Shown here in pieces: positions 27,614 through 36,760 of a stretch of 64,000 nucleotides of DNA. The notes below the pieces were generated by a model. That model saw nothing but the letters and a program-made list of their open reading frames with translations. It made no database searches and was not told the DNA's origin. Positions within the stretch are counted from its first letter, which is position 1. The number at the start of each line of letters is the position of its first letter. Source of the DNA: JANXZS01 sp963797255 (GTDB lineage Bacteria > Acidobacteriota > Terriglobia > Terriglobales > Acidobacteriaceae); NCBI GenBank assembly GCA_963797255.1, contig CAWCOV010000017.1:62001-126000 (forward strand), given 5' to 3'. A program made the position numbers and the translations under genes.

Positions 27614-30058
27614 ATGACCTGGCAGGATTCTGCGCCGGGGGACGCTGGCAAAGCAGACACCCCCATTCAAGAAACCATTTCGCACGGCGGACCGGATAGG
27701 GTTTCCGCATCGGCCCAACGGCAATCGTTTGCTTATGTTGGCCCGTACCTCCTTCTTCGAGTGTTGGGCGAGGGCGGCATGGGACAGGTTTGGCTTGCCG
27801 AACAGGCAAAGCCGGTAAAGCGCCAAGTAGCTTTGAAGCTTATCCGCGGCGTGCGTTCCGATTCAAACCTGATATCGCGGTTTCATGCTGAGCGCCAAAT
27901 CCTCGCGATGATGGATCATCCATCGATTGCGAAGGTCTACGATGCCGGATCGACTGAGGATGGGCAGCCATACTTTGCAATGGAGTATGTTCCTGGCCTG
28001 CCGATTTCCCAATACTGCGACCGGAACCGCCTCTCCACTCGAGATCGCGTGAGCCTGTTCCTGAAAGTCTGCGAGGGTGTGCAACATGCCCATCAGAAAG
28101 CGATTTTGCATCGCGATCTTAAGCCTAACAACATACTGGTGGTCGATATAGATGGAGTGCCTGTCCCACGCATCATCGACTTCGGCCTCGCGAGAATGGC
28201 CGAAGACGAAATGCAAACCCGGTTCACACAAACTGGAATGATGCTCGGGACGCCGGGGTATATGAGCCCTGAACAGGCAGAGGGGAACCTGAACGTCGAC
28301 ACGAGAACGGATATCTATTCCCTCGGCGTAGTGTTTTATGAACTGTTGACTGGGGCACTCCCGATTGAAACTTCAGGAAGCATGCTGGAACAGATTCAAC
28401 AGCTGATGCACAAGGAGCCCGCCACGCCAAGCAGCAGGATTCGGTCGTTACCGCCGACGGCTTCAATCGCCATGTATCGAGGTACCAGTAAGAGGCACCT
28501 TGTTCGACTAGTTCGAGGTGACTTGGACTCGATCGCTATAAAGGCTCTTGAAAAGGATAGGGAACGCCGCTACGGGTCTGTGTCCGACTTCGCGAATGAT
28601 CTTCGGCGCTATCTTCGCGGGGAAGCGGTAGAAGCCAGGGCTCCGAGCACCGGATATCGGGCGCGTAAATTCCTGCTGCGCCACCGCCTAAGTGCGACAT
28701 TCACCGCAGTGCTCGCAATTCTGCTAGTAGCCCTCGCAATTTCGATGACCGTGCAGGCACGTCGCGTAGCACGGGAGCGCGATCGTGCAAACCTGGAAGC
28801 GGAAACTGCCCGTCGCACGACCGCTTTTCTTTCAGACCTATTCACCGTGCCCGATCCAGACAAAGCGCGAGGGAACAGTATTACTGCGCGGGAAATTCTA
28901 GACAAAGGTGCGAGCGAAATTCGTGCAGGCCTCCGCGATCAGCCTGCCATACGTTCTCGCTTGATGGCGACGATGGGAGATGTGTACGCGGGACTCGGAC
29001 TCTATTCGCAGGCTGAACCGCTGTTAGTTGAAGCGTTGGATCTTAGTCGGAGCGCTCTCGGGCCGAATGCAACGGAGACATTGCACGTGCAAGACAAGTT
29101 GGCATGGCTGAGGGACAAACAGGGACGCTACGCCGATGCGGAAAAGCTGCTTAGCCAATCGTTACAGGCTCATACCAGGGATGACGGACCGGACGCGGAA
29201 TCGACCTTACGCACTGCCGCACTGCTCGGTGCTGCTTACTACCATCTTGGCAGATACAACGATGCCGACAAACTTCTTACGAACGCAGTTGAGGTGAGTC
29301 GTCGCAAGCAGGGTGAAAGCGCAGAGGTAACACTCTCCCTGCTTGGCAACCTGGCGATTACCTACGATGGAGAACAGCAGATCGACAAGGAAGCGGCAAT
29401 ATGGCAAGAACTTTATGAAAAGAGAGAGCGGATGCTCGGGACAGATTCGCCAACCACTATCACGGCGATGCAAAATCTGGCATACGCCCGCCGTCAGCAG
29501 CACCGCTACGCCGAAGCGGAGAAATTGTTGCGAGCTGCTCTCGCAAATTCGACAAGAGTAGTTGGAGCCGAGCATCCGACGACGCTGCAGATTCGCAACA
29601 ACCTCGCGAACGTTCTTGAGGATACAGGGCGCCTGCAAGATGCCGAGAAGATGCATCGGGATACGCTCGCGATACGTATCCGTACGTTAGGGGAAGATAA
29701 TCCCGACACATTGTTCAGCATGAACAATCTTGCGAATGTACTTGTAGAGGAAAAGAAATATGACGAGGCTGCCACCCTTTACCAGCGTGCTTTGCATGGA
29801 GAGGAGCGCGTTCTGGGTGCGAATCATCCTGAGATCGGAATTGTCTGGTACAACCTCGCGAGGGTCGAAGCTGGAAGACAACATCGTCGCCAGGCGCTCG
29901 CCTATCTGCAGACGGCGATGGACCACGGTTGGACAACAATCGAAGATCTGGATGCCGATCAGGAGTGGCGAGGCTTCAGTGGCGATTCAGGATATAAGCA
30001 ACTGGTTTCCGAAATTCGGAAGCGGTCCCGGGCGAGTACTGCCGAAACCCATGACTGA
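27614..30058 (+). CDS. Ser/Thr protein kinase with membrane helix and C-terminal TPR repeats
   Basis: 814 residues from the ATG at 27614, which sits right after a strong GGAAGGGGGAG. A low-complexity leader of about 50 residues precedes the complete Hanks kinase domain (GEGGMGQVW, VALKLI, LHRDLKPNNIL, DFGLAR, GTPGYMSPEQ). A basic juxtamembrane segment and one membrane helix (TFTAVLAILLVALAISM) follow. The rest is about eight TPR repeats of the kinesin-light-chain type (42-residue spacing with LG--HP-T and NNLA motifs). The kinase is cytoplasmic and the TPR array should lie in the periplasm, probably as a sensor or docking surface. All catalytic residues are present. The gene is flanked by oppositely oriented genes and seems monocistronic. 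Confidence 0.92.
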   Translation: MTWQDSAPGDAGKADTPIQETISHGGPDRVSASAQRQSFAYVGPYLLLRVLGEGGMGQVWLAEQAKPVKRQVALKLIRGVRSDSNLISRFHAERQILAMMDHPSIAKVYDAGSTEDGQPYFAMEYVPGLPISQYCDRNRLSTRDRVSLFLKVCEGVQHAHQKAILHRDLKPNNILVVDIDGVPVPRIIDFGLARMAEDEMQTRFTQTGMMLGTPGYMSPEQAEGNLNVDTRTDIYSLGVVFYELLTGALPIETSGSMLEQIQQLMHKEPATPSSRIRSLPPTASIAMYRGTSKRHLVRLVRGDLDSIAIKALEKDRERRYGSVSDFANDLRRYLRGEAVEARAPSTGYRARKFLLRHRLSATFTAVLAILLVALAISMTVQARRVARERDRANLEAETARRTTAFLSDLFTVPDPDKARGNSITAREILDKGASEIRAGLRDQPAIRSRLMATMGDVYAGLGLYSQAEPLLVEALDLSRSALGPNATETLHVQDKLAWLRDKQGRYADAEKLLSQSLQAHTRDDGPDAESTLRTAALLGAAYYHLGRYNDADKLLTNAVEVSRRKQGESAEVTLSLLGNLAITYDGEQQIDKEAAIWQELYEKRERMLGTDSPTTITAMQNLAYARRQQHRYAEAEKLLRAALANSTRVVGAEHPTTLQIRNNLANVLEDTGRLQDAEKMHRDTLAIRIRTLGEDNPDTLFSMNNLANVLVEEKKYDEAATLYQRALHGEERVLGANHPEIGIVWYNLARVEAGRQHRRQALAYLQTAMDHGWTTIEDLDADQEWRGFSGDSGYKQLVSEIRKRSRASTAETHD

Positions 30059-30097
30059 CGTGTGAGCAGTCCAGCGGTTTATCGAGGAAGGAATAAA

Positions 30098-31273
30098 TCA
30101 GTTTAGATTTTGCAGCAACGCCGCACCGACCAAGGCGTCAAGGGCCGAACTCTGAATTCCCGCGTTGCTGGAGTCGAAAGGTCCTGACCATACCTGGCCC
30201 AATTCAAACTTCGTTCCCTGCGCGTTCTTCCAAATAGAGCTTGCATTTTTGAAAACAAAAGTTCTTAACTCGGGTTTCGGATTGGCACTTTCGAGTAATA
30301 CGAGATTGCGAACAAAAATCCCCTTGAACTGGATGCCATCTGCCCCGCAATCTGGCTCGCAAGTATCATGCAGGATCCCATTGTTGTCGACAAAGTTCGT
30401 AGTAGCAGCCGTGGCAATCTTGTTAGCAGTCTCGAGGAGTGAAGGGTCGTGATTCACAGCGGATAGTGCGACAAGCCCGCCAAGGATTACTCCCTGGTTG
30501 TAAGTCCAGGTATTCTGGCCATTGTTTTCACAACCGACTCCTGCTGTCTGTCCCTGAGAATTTCCGAGACCGTCGTTGATCAGGTTTTTCGCATTGATCA
30601 GACCCGAACCTCGAAACCAATCCCATTCCTTATCGGCCCACTTCAGATATTCATTCTGCGTTGGTCCTGCAGTTCTATTGGCCAGGTGTGCTGCAACCGA
30701 GAGGAACAATTCGTTTGCAATCGCATTCTTGTATTTCCTATCTTTACTCCACCAGATGCCACCGCCACATTCGTTATTCCATCCGCCAGTCATATCGGAG
30801 AATATCGATTCGGCTATTGAGAGGTACCTCGGATCGCCGGTCAGGTCGTAGGCATCGATCCATGCCAGCGCCCACCATCCCTCGTCGTCGTAGAAATTAT
30901 TAAGGAAGCCCGGACTGGTCTTTTGTGCAGCGTCAAATATATTCGCGAACACCGAATCATATTGCCTAGATTTGCTTAGGCGAGAGTAGTCAACAAGCAC
31001 CGTCATTACATTGGCAGAATTCCACCACCCAGTAGTTTGGTATAGACCTGTCGAGGGTGAGTACCATGCCTGCAGTCTTTCGACAGCTTGTGTCGACTGT
31101 TGTAGATAATTCAGATCTGGCGCGACGGGAGGATGTGAATTGTATCGGGTGGCGCTCCGACTGGTGCAACCCAACAGGATGCTTAGCGCGATCAAGAGAG
31201 AGACATGGACGCTGAATATCCGTCCGTCTACCGAAAAGCTTGTGGATCTCTTTCGTCCAACCGTACGATTCAC
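30098..31273 (-). CDS. Glycoside hydrolase family 76 lipoprotein (alpha-1,6-mannanase-like)
   Basis: This 391-residue protein starts with a lipoprotein signal (SLLIALSILLGCTS, lipobox LLGC). The body is an (alpha/alpha)6 GH76 domain. It carries the catalytic Asp pair in FYDDEGWWALAWIDAYD and later motifs GGIWWSKDRKYKNAIANELF and TYNQGVILGGLVAL. GH76 enzymes cut alpha-1,6-mannan backbones such as those of fungal cell walls, or act on mannose-containing glycans with transglycosylation. The start appears to be a GTG at 31273 with GGGGAT just upstream. The gene stands alone between the TPR kinase and purB. In a soil organism, degradation of fungal mannan is plausible, but this is inference. Confidence 0.88.
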   Translation of the reverse strand: MNRTVGRKRSTSFSVDGRIFSVHVSLLIALSILLGCTSRSATRYNSHPPVAPDLNYLQQSTQAVERLQAWYSPSTGLYQTTGWWNSANVMTVLVDYSRLSKSRQYDSVFANIFDAAQKTSPGFLNNFYDDEGWWALAWIDAYDLTGDPRYLSIAESIFSDMTGGWNNECGGGIWWSKDRKYKNAIANELFLSVAAHLANRTAGPTQNEYLKWADKEWDWFRGSGLINAKNLINDGLGNSQGQTAGVGCENNGQNTWTYNQGVILGGLVALSAVNHDPSLLETANKIATAATTNFVDNNGILHDTCEPDCGADGIQFKGIFVRNLVLLESANPKPELRTFVFKNASSIWKNAQGTKFELGQVWSGPFDSSNAGIQSSALDALVGAALLQNLN

Positions 31274-31340
31274 CTATCCCCGTTTCCCAACGTCGTTAGT
31301 TTTCGTTTCTTTGAGTTGAGTATCGCGAACCACGAACAGG

Positions 31341-32633
31341 CTACCCCAGCACCCGTTCGAAGATCGCATCGACATTCCCTAGCTGACGGGTTAGGTCAAA
31401 CGTCGTCCCTAATTTTTCCGGACTTACGAGTGCAGTAATTTCCGGATCTTTCGCTACTTCGTCTCGAAAAATCAAATCGTCGCGCCAGGATTTCATGGCA
31501 TGACTTTGAACCAGGCGATAGGCGTCTTCGCGTGACATGCCGGCCTCGGCGAGGTCGAGGAGCAGTTGCCCGGAAAAAATCAGACCTCCTGTGCTTTCCA
31601 GATTGCGCAACATTCGCGCGGGATATACGAGCAGTTTCTCGATCAGGTTCGTAGTTTTCGCCAACAAATAGTCCGTAAGAATCGTCGAGTCAGGAAAGAT
31701 AACCCGCTCTACCGAGGAGTGGGAAATATCACGTTCGTGCCACAGGGCGATGTTCTCAAAGGCTGCCTGAGAGTTCGCTCTCACAACGCGCGCCAGACCG
31801 CTAATCTGTTCGCTTGTGATCGGATTCTTCTTGTGCGGCATTGCGGAGGAGCCCTTCTGCTTCTCGGAAAAATACTCCTGCGCCTCACGAACTTCGGTCC
31901 GCTGTAAATGCCGGATCTCCACCGCGATTTTGTCGAGTGTGGCCGTTATCAGCGCCAACGTGGAGATGTATGCGGCGTGCCGGTCGCGTTGAATGACCTG
32001 CGTAGCAACGGGTGCGGGCCTCAAACCGAGCTTCTCGCAAATCCTGACTTCATGCTCCGGCTTAAGATGGCCAAACGTCCCGACGGCGCCGCTTGTTTTG
32101 CCAACTCGCATGTCTTCCGCAGCAGCATCAAAGCGGGCGATGTTCCGCTGAATCTCGGCAAACCAGTTCAGGAGTTTCAAGCCAAATGTAGTGGGTTCGG
32201 CATGAATACCGTGAGTCCGGCCGATGGTAGGCGTGTGCTTGAATTCAATTGCGCGTTTACGGAGCACATCCGCAAGGCCAGTGAGTCCGGCGCGCAGAAT
32301 TGTCGACGCAGCCTTCACCTGCAGCGCCTGAGCAGTATCGACCACATCGTTTGAGGTCAGACCATAGTGAAGCCACCGCGATTCAGCTCCGATTTTCTCG
32401 GCCACAGCGGTCGTGAAAGCGATGACGTCGTGTTTGACCTCGGCTTCAATCTCCTGGATTCTCGCTACACTAAAGTCGCCTTTTTCCCGGATTGCATGAG
32501 CGGCCTCTTCGGGAACTATCCCAGATTCGGCCAGCGTTTCGCTTGCTGCAATCTCCACCGCGAGCCACATGCGATATTTGTTTTCCTCTGTCCATATGCG
32601 GCCCATTTCCGGGCGCGTGTAGCGGTCGATCAA
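31341..32633 (-). CDS. purB: Adenylosuccinate lyase
   Basis: A 430-residue fumarase-superfamily enzyme of the short PurB type. It opens MIDRYTRPEMGRIW and carries the signature GSSAMPHKKNPITSEQ, the TSNDVVDT motif and the RTHGIHAEPT histidine loop. It cleaves SAICAR to AICAR and adenylosuccinate to AMP, releasing fumarate, in purine synthesis. The start codon is TTG at 32633, supported by a strong GAGGAGG eight bases upstream. It is divergent from the DUF2007 gene. No other purine gene is nearby. Confidence 0.96.
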   Translation of the reverse strand: MIDRYTRPEMGRIWTEENKYRMWLAVEIAASETLAESGIVPEEAAHAIREKGDFSVARIQEIEAEVKHDVIAFTTAVAEKIGAESRWLHYGLTSNDVVDTAQALQVKAASTILRAGLTGLADVLRKRAIEFKHTPTIGRTHGIHAEPTTFGLKLLNWFAEIQRNIARFDAAAEDMRVGKTSGAVGTFGHLKPEHEVRICEKLGLRPAPVATQVIQRDRHAAYISTLALITATLDKIAVEIRHLQRTEVREAQEYFSEKQKGSSAMPHKKNPITSEQISGLARVVRANSQAAFENIALWHERDISHSSVERVIFPDSTILTDYLLAKTTNLIEKLLVYPARMLRNLESTGGLIFSGQLLLDLAEAGMSREDAYRLVQSHAMKSWRDDLIFRDEVAKDPEITALVSPEKLGTTFDLTRQLGNVDAIFERVLG

Positions 32634-32744
32634 AACGTAGCCTCCTCGTCTAAGCCGGTCAATCGTGTGTACACATCATTTTATCGTTTGCGCATCTAAC
32701 TTGACATGTGCCGGGTGTAGACTTCCGATGCAGAAGGGGAATTC

Positions 32745-33035
32745 ATGGAAGAGCAACCAGAACTCATAACAATTCGAGATTTTCGTGATACTGCCGAAGC
32801 TGAAATGGCTAAGGGCCGCCTGCGTTCCGCTGGGATCGACTGTTTTCTGGTTGGCGAGAATTCCGGCGTTCTTTACGGCAATTCCATCGGAAGTATTCAA
32901 CTGCAGGTGAATCCAGATGACGAATCCGATGCCCGTGCGGTGCTCGATGTAGCTGCCGATCCGGGAGACGCCGAGCGCGCCGAACGCGAAGATGAAGCCA
33001 TCGCCGCTCAGGACAAGCCGATCGACGCCGACTGA
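32745..33035 (+). CDS. DUF2007 family small protein
   Basis: This 96-residue protein starts with LITIRDFRDTAEAEMAKGRLRSAGI and continues with NSIGSIQLQVNPDDESDARAVL. This is the DUF2007 pattern (a small ferredoxin-like fold sometimes called putative signal-transducing protein). An acidic tail of about 25 residues follows. The function is unknown. GGGG lies five bases before the ATG. Confidence 0.85.
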   Translation: MEEQPELITIRDFRDTAEAEMAKGRLRSAGIDCFLVGENSGVLYGNSIGSIQLQVNPDDESDARAVLDVAADPGDAERAEREDEAIAAQDKPIDAD

Positions 33036-33299
33036 TTATTCACGTACTTTCCCGACGCCAAAGAGGACGCTCATTTCTTCATGGAGGAAGCCGCGCCCGG
33101 GCTTGTACGGCTGAATCCACTTTCCATCCAGCACGAACTGAGGAATAGCTCGCTTGCCAACGTTCTTTATCAAGTCCGTCGCAGCGGAAGGCGTCGTTTC
33201 AATATCAACTTCGGTATAGGAAATCCCGTGTTCTTCGAGGAAGCGCTTCGCGACCCGGCAGTCGCGGCACCATGCTGCGGTGTAGACCAATAATTGCAT
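33036..33299 (-). CDS. Glutaredoxin-family protein
   Basis: This 87-residue protein has the thioredoxin-fold core MQLLVYTAAWCRDCRVAKRFL with a CxxC redox site (CRDC), then the cis-proline segment RAIPQFVLDGKW. Length and motifs fit a NrdH/glutaredoxin-like thiol reductase. The frame extends upstream to 33389 into tadA, but the ATG at 33299 is the natural start. It lies 28 bases after the tadA stop on the same strand and probably ends the agu-tadA operon. Confidence 0.85.
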   Translation of the reverse strand: MQLLVYTAAWCRDCRVAKRFLEEHGISYTEVDIETTPSAATDLIKNVGKRAIPQFVLDGKWIQPYKPGRGFLHEEMSVLFGVGKVRE

Positions 33300-33327
33300 A
33301 TATACCCAATGATAACTGAGGCTCTGA

Positions 33328-33795
33328 TTAATTGTCTGGATCGATAATTCCACGTCGTTCGCGAAAGAATCCCCGCAAGAGTTCGCCACACTCCGCAGCC
33401 ATAATGCCGCGTGTAACTTCCATTTGATGATTCAATCGAGGATGGTTGAGCACCGACAGTACAGAACCTGCTGCACCGGCCTTGGGATCGTCTGCGGCAT
33501 AGACCAGCCGGTCCAGCCGCGCGTGGATCATTGCTCCAGCGCACATCGCGCAGGGCTCCAACGTGGCGTATAGAACGCAACCGGTCAGGCGATAGTTGCT
33601 GTTTGTCTGCGCTGCCGCACGCATGGCAACGATTTCTGCATGGGCAGTAGGATCAGAATCGCGCACAACGCGGTTTTGTCCTAGGGAAAGGACAATGCCC
33701 CCACAAACAAGGATCGCTCCGATCGGCACTTCGCCTGCGAGTGCCGCCTCATGTGCTTCGTCGATGGCTAAACGGATGTAGTCTTCGTCTGTCAT
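33328..33795 (-). CDS. tadA: tRNA-specific adenosine deaminase
   Basis: This 155-residue enzyme carries the deaminase zinc site: HAE (in DPTAHAEIVAM) with the catalytic Glu, and PCAMCAGA supplying two cysteines. It converts A34 to inosine in tRNA-Arg(ACG). The start is the ATG at 33795, whose ATGA overlaps the stop of the agmatine deiminase gene by four bases, so translation is coupled. The frame's longer version to 33861 would run into aguA and is rejected. Confidence 0.95.
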   Translation of the reverse strand: MTDEDYIRLAIDEAHEAALAGEVPIGAILVCGGIVLSLGQNRVVRDSDPTAHAEIVAMRAAAQTNSNYRLTGCVLYATLEPCAMCAGAMIHARLDRLVYAADDPKAGAAGSVLSVLNHPRLNHQMEVTRGIMAAECGELLRGFFRERRGIIDPDN

Positions 33796-34874
33796 TCCAC
33801 AGCAGGCTGCTGCTGCGTCATGCAATGCAGCGCACCCAATCCCCAAATAAAATCGCCACAATGAATTCCCACAACTTCTCGTTCAGGAAATAACTCAGCC
33901 AGAATGTTGAGCGCTTTTCTGTCGTTACTATCGTTAAATGTCGGTACTAATACGACGCCATTTGCGATATAGAAGTTGCCATAGCTAGCCGGAAGCCTCT
34001 GGCCTTCGAAGACGACAGGCGAGGGCATTGGAAGCTCCACAATTCGAAACGGTTTGCCGTTGAGACCTCGGGCATCTCGGAGTCGCTCCAGATTTTCCTG
34101 TAACGGAAGATGATTTTCGTCGCTTGCATTCTTTTCCGTTACGGTCACGATCGTATCGGCCGAGACGAACCGAGTGGCATCGTCAACATGGCCGTGGGTA
34201 TCGTCCCCGGCGATTCCACGGTTCATCCAAAGAACCTTCTCAACGCCAAGATAGTCCCGAAATACCTTCTCCAGTTGCTCGCGGTTAATTTCTGGATTGC
34301 GCTGCTGCACATCGCTTAAGAGGCATTCCTCCGTCGTAAGCAGAAGTCCTGCTCCATTGACATCGATTGAGCCACCCTCAAGCACCAGGCGATGTTCGCC
34401 AATTGTTGGGGACCACAAAGGTAACTCCTCGCTGGCGGCCACGTGGGAAGGAATCAAGTCGTCGTGATGCCAGTTGTCATATTTGGCCCACGCGTTAAAC
34501 TTCCAATTCGTGATCGCTAATGGGCCATCGTGCCGAGTGAGGAAGATGGGGCCGGAATCGCGTAACCATACTCGGTCTGTCCGCCAATGATGAAAACGTA
34601 TTTGGTTCAAGTCAGTCCCAACCCGCCTCAGCAGGTTTATGACTCGTTTCTCACTTTCAGCGTCGTTCACAAGGATGTGGACAAGCTCATTGCGGGAGAG
34701 ATGCCGGACAATATCACAATAGACCCAGGGGATCGCCTGGAATTTGCCGGGCCAGTCTTCGCGATTATGGGGCCACGCAATCCATGTTGCTGAATGTTTC
34801 TCCCATTCAGCGGGCATTCTGTAGCCCAGTTCGCGGGGCGTCTTTTCTAAATCAGTCGGTTTCAAGGTATGCAT
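33792..34874 (-). CDS. aguA: Agmatine deiminase
   Basis: This 360-residue enzyme is of the peptidyl-arginine-deiminase fold. It has the family motifs WIAWPHNREDWPGK, RDSGPIF, LEGGSIDVNG and GDDTHGHVDD, and ends with the catalytic cysteine in GLGALHCMTQQQP. It hydrolyses agmatine to N-carbamoylputrescine and ammonia. The ATG at 34874 follows the aguB stop after four bases; a TTG one codon earlier is also possible. With aguB and pdaD just upstream it forms the arginine-agmatine-putrescine route. Confidence 0.96.
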   Translation of the reverse strand: MHTLKPTDLEKTPRELGYRMPAEWEKHSATWIAWPHNREDWPGKFQAIPWVYCDIVRHLSRNELVHILVNDAESEKRVINLLRRVGTDLNQIRFHHWRTDRVWLRDSGPIFLTRHDGPLAITNWKFNAWAKYDNWHHDDLIPSHVAASEELPLWSPTIGEHRLVLEGGSIDVNGAGLLLTTEECLLSDVQQRNPEINREQLEKVFRDYLGVEKVLWMNRGIAGDDTHGHVDDATRFVSADTIVTVTEKNASDENHLPLQENLERLRDARGLNGKPFRIVELPMPSPVVFEGQRLPASYGNFYIANGVVLVPTFNDSNDRKALNILAELFPEREVVGIHCGDFIWGLGALHCMTQQQPAVE

Positions 34875-34878
34875 CAAC

Positions 34879-35802
34879 TTACTTGTCCGATTCAGGTGAA
34901 TCGAGGAAGCGGCTCACGATGCCTCCATATGCATCAATTCGCCGGTCGCGTAAAAATGGCCAATTGCGTCTTGTGTCTTCCAGTAGACCGAGGTCGACTT
35001 CTCCGATAAGAATCTCTTCCTTGTCATGCGAGGCCTTGGCGATAATCCTGCCAAAAGGATCAGCGATAAAAGATCCACCCCAGAACTCCAGGCCCGCACC
35101 CTCTACGCGGTTTCCTCGCACATCGCCATGTTCCATGCCTACGCGATTCACCGCGCCCACGTAAACCCCGTTTGCAATGGCATGGGAGCGCTGAATGGTC
35201 TGCCAAGCCTCGTACTGCGCTTCGCCGAACTCCGCTTTTTCTGCGGGATGCCAGCCGATAGCAGTAGGGTAGAAGAGAATGTTCGCACCCATGAGTGACG
35301 TGATGCGCGCACCTTCCGGGTACCACTGATCCCAGCAAACCAGAGTTCCGATTTTGCCGACTGCCGTGTCAAACGCACGAAATCCAAGGTCTCCAGGCGT
35401 GAAGTAAAACTTTTCGTAATACAGCGGATCGTCGGGGATATGCATTTTGCGATAAAGTCCGGCGATGGAACCGTCAGTGTGCAGAATTGCCGCCGTGTTG
35501 TGATAAAGGCCAGCAGCGCGCCTTTCAAACAGAGAAGCGACAACCACCACTTTTTCTTCGCGAGCAACGGCACTCAGGCGCTCGGTGCTTGGTCCCGGAA
35601 TCGGTTCAGCGAGGTCAAAAAGCCCAATCTCCTCGCGCTGGCAAAAATATTGCGCCCGAAACAGCTCCGGAAGACATACTACGTTTGCCCCTTCATGTGC
35701 CGCCTCGCGAACCCGATCCGCAGCCTTGTCAAGGTTGGCGTCAGGATCCGGGCTGCAGCTCATCTGCACCAGTCCGACGCGATATTTGCGCTTCATCGTC
35801 AT
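34879..35802 (-). CDS. aguB: N-carbamoylputrescine amidase
   Basis: A 307-residue nitrilase-superfamily enzyme with the Glu-Lys-Cys triad visible in CLPELF, YRKMHIPDDP and LVCWDQWYPEGAR. It converts N-carbamoylputrescine to putrescine, CO2 and ammonia. The ATG at 35802 (MTMKRKYRVGLVQMS) is preferred to the longer frame, which would run into the terminator upstream. It is followed by aguA after four bases. Confidence 0.95.
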   Translation of the reverse strand: MTMKRKYRVGLVQMSCSPDPDANLDKAADRVREAAHEGANVVCLPELFRAQYFCQREEIGLFDLAEPIPGPSTERLSAVAREEKVVVVASLFERRAAGLYHNTAAILHTDGSIAGLYRKMHIPDDPLYYEKFYFTPGDLGFRAFDTAVGKIGTLVCWDQWYPEGARITSLMGANILFYPTAIGWHPAEKAEFGEAQYEAWQTIQRSHAIANGVYVGAVNRVGMEHGDVRGNRVEGAGLEFWGGSFIADPFGRIIAKASHDKEEILIGEVDLGLLEDTRRNWPFLRDRRIDAYGGIVSRFLDSPESDK

Positions 35803-35833
35803 CGCTCTATTCTCTCTGCTTTTCGTTAACACA

Positions 35834-35875
35834 GCAAAAAAACGGCGCAAGCCAAACTCAGGCCAGCGCCGTTTT
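35834..35875 (-). terminator. Intrinsic terminator after pdaD
   Basis: On the minus strand AACGGCGCTGGCC and GGCTTGCGCCGTT form a long GC-rich stem (one mismatch) around a seven-base loop, followed by seven T residues. It lies between the pdaD stop (35889) and the aguB start (35802), so it ends or attenuates the pdaD transcript before the agu genes. Confidence 0.85.
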
Positions 35876-35888
35876 GGAGCAATTGCAA

Positions 35889-36434
35889 CTATTCAAAAAT
35901 TAAGACTGCCGCTGCAATCGTTGTCGTCCACAACCCGTGTTTATCGCCAACCGCCGATTGTGTGACATTGGCCGTGCGCACGATCTTATTGGAGATGCGG
36001 TAAATTTCCTTCTTCTCGTCCCAGCTCTTGTCCGGGTCGAAGTCCACATCGAGAGTGGTTGCCAGCATCTCGGCAGCGAGTTCTTCCGCGTATTCACCCG
36101 CCTGCTCTTCCGTCTCGCCGAAGCTGTGGTGTTCGCTAAGGTATCCGTAGGTATTGCGGTCGGTGGGGATAGCGACCCCGATGCTGGAAGCCACCAGCCG
36201 ATGCGGTTCCCTGGTCGAATTCTCCGCCACAACAGAGAACACGACTTCGCCGGGGCTGAGATACTTCAGGCCCTCTTTGCGTGTAATCATCTTGGCCTGG
36301 GGAGGAAAAATTGAGGATACGCGGACCAGGTTCTGAGCTGCAATCCCGGCATCGCGAAGTGCCAATTCAAACGAGGTTAAGCGTTCCTTGTGCCTTCCGA
36401 CGCCCTTCGTAAAGAAAAGTCGCCTCGGGACCAT
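35889..36434 (-). CDS. pdaD: Pyruvoyl-dependent arginine decarboxylase
   Basis: This protein of about 181 residues matches the PvlArgDC family. It has the leader MVPRRLFFTKGVG, then TSFELALRDAGI and the self-cleavage site VSSIFPP, where the second serine becomes the pyruvoyl group. AENST and HSFGETEEQAGEYAEELA follow in the alpha chain. It decarboxylates arginine to agmatine, feeding AguA and AguB downstream. I chose the ATG at 36434; a GTG at 36491 would add 19 residues with no similarity to the family. This is the archaeal/Chlamydia type rather than the PLP-dependent SpeA. Confidence 0.93.
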   Translation of the reverse strand: MVPRRLFFTKGVGRHKERLTSFELALRDAGIAAQNLVRVSSIFPPQAKMITRKEGLKYLSPGEVVFSVVAENSTREPHRLVASSIGVAIPTDRNTYGYLSEHHSFGETEEQAGEYAEELAAEMLATTLDVDFDPDKSWDEKKEIYRISNKIVRTANVTQSAVGDKHGLWTTTIAAAVLIFE

Positions 36435-36760
36435 GCTTTTTCCCAATTCAAGTGCCTCCACTGGCGTGCCCTTTTCGGACAAACCACACACCCGCCTGAA
36501 AATAACATATTGCCCGCCCTGCGGGGACTTGGGCGGTCATTTTTTGCACAATCTCGCGAAAGACCAGATCGTCCTGAGCATTTGGCTGAGAAGTGCGCAC
36601 TTCATTGGATGCCGCTTGGAAGCATTCGGGCCCGAAAGCCAGATATGCGGTAAAGATTATTATCGTTCTTGTGAATTGCAACGACTTACAAACGGATGTT
36701 AGCCTTCATTAGTCTTCAGGGGCGTATTGCTCCCATCTTTCCTCGGAGAGTCACCAATCC
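36435..36760. other. Divergent intergenic region between pdaD and icd
   Basis: 326 bases. A short GC hairpin (CCGCCC 36514-36519 with GGGCGG 36531-36536) followed by a T-run lies on the plus strand, where no plus-strand gene precedes it; it could be part of the pdaD leader. An AT-rich stretch near 36650-36680 may hold the icd promoter. No riboswitch class was recognised. Confidence 0.4.

Noticed and set aside
36512..36545. Intrinsic terminator on the plus strand before icd
   Set aside because: The stem is only six base pairs and no plus-strand gene precedes it; left as a note in the intergenic entry.
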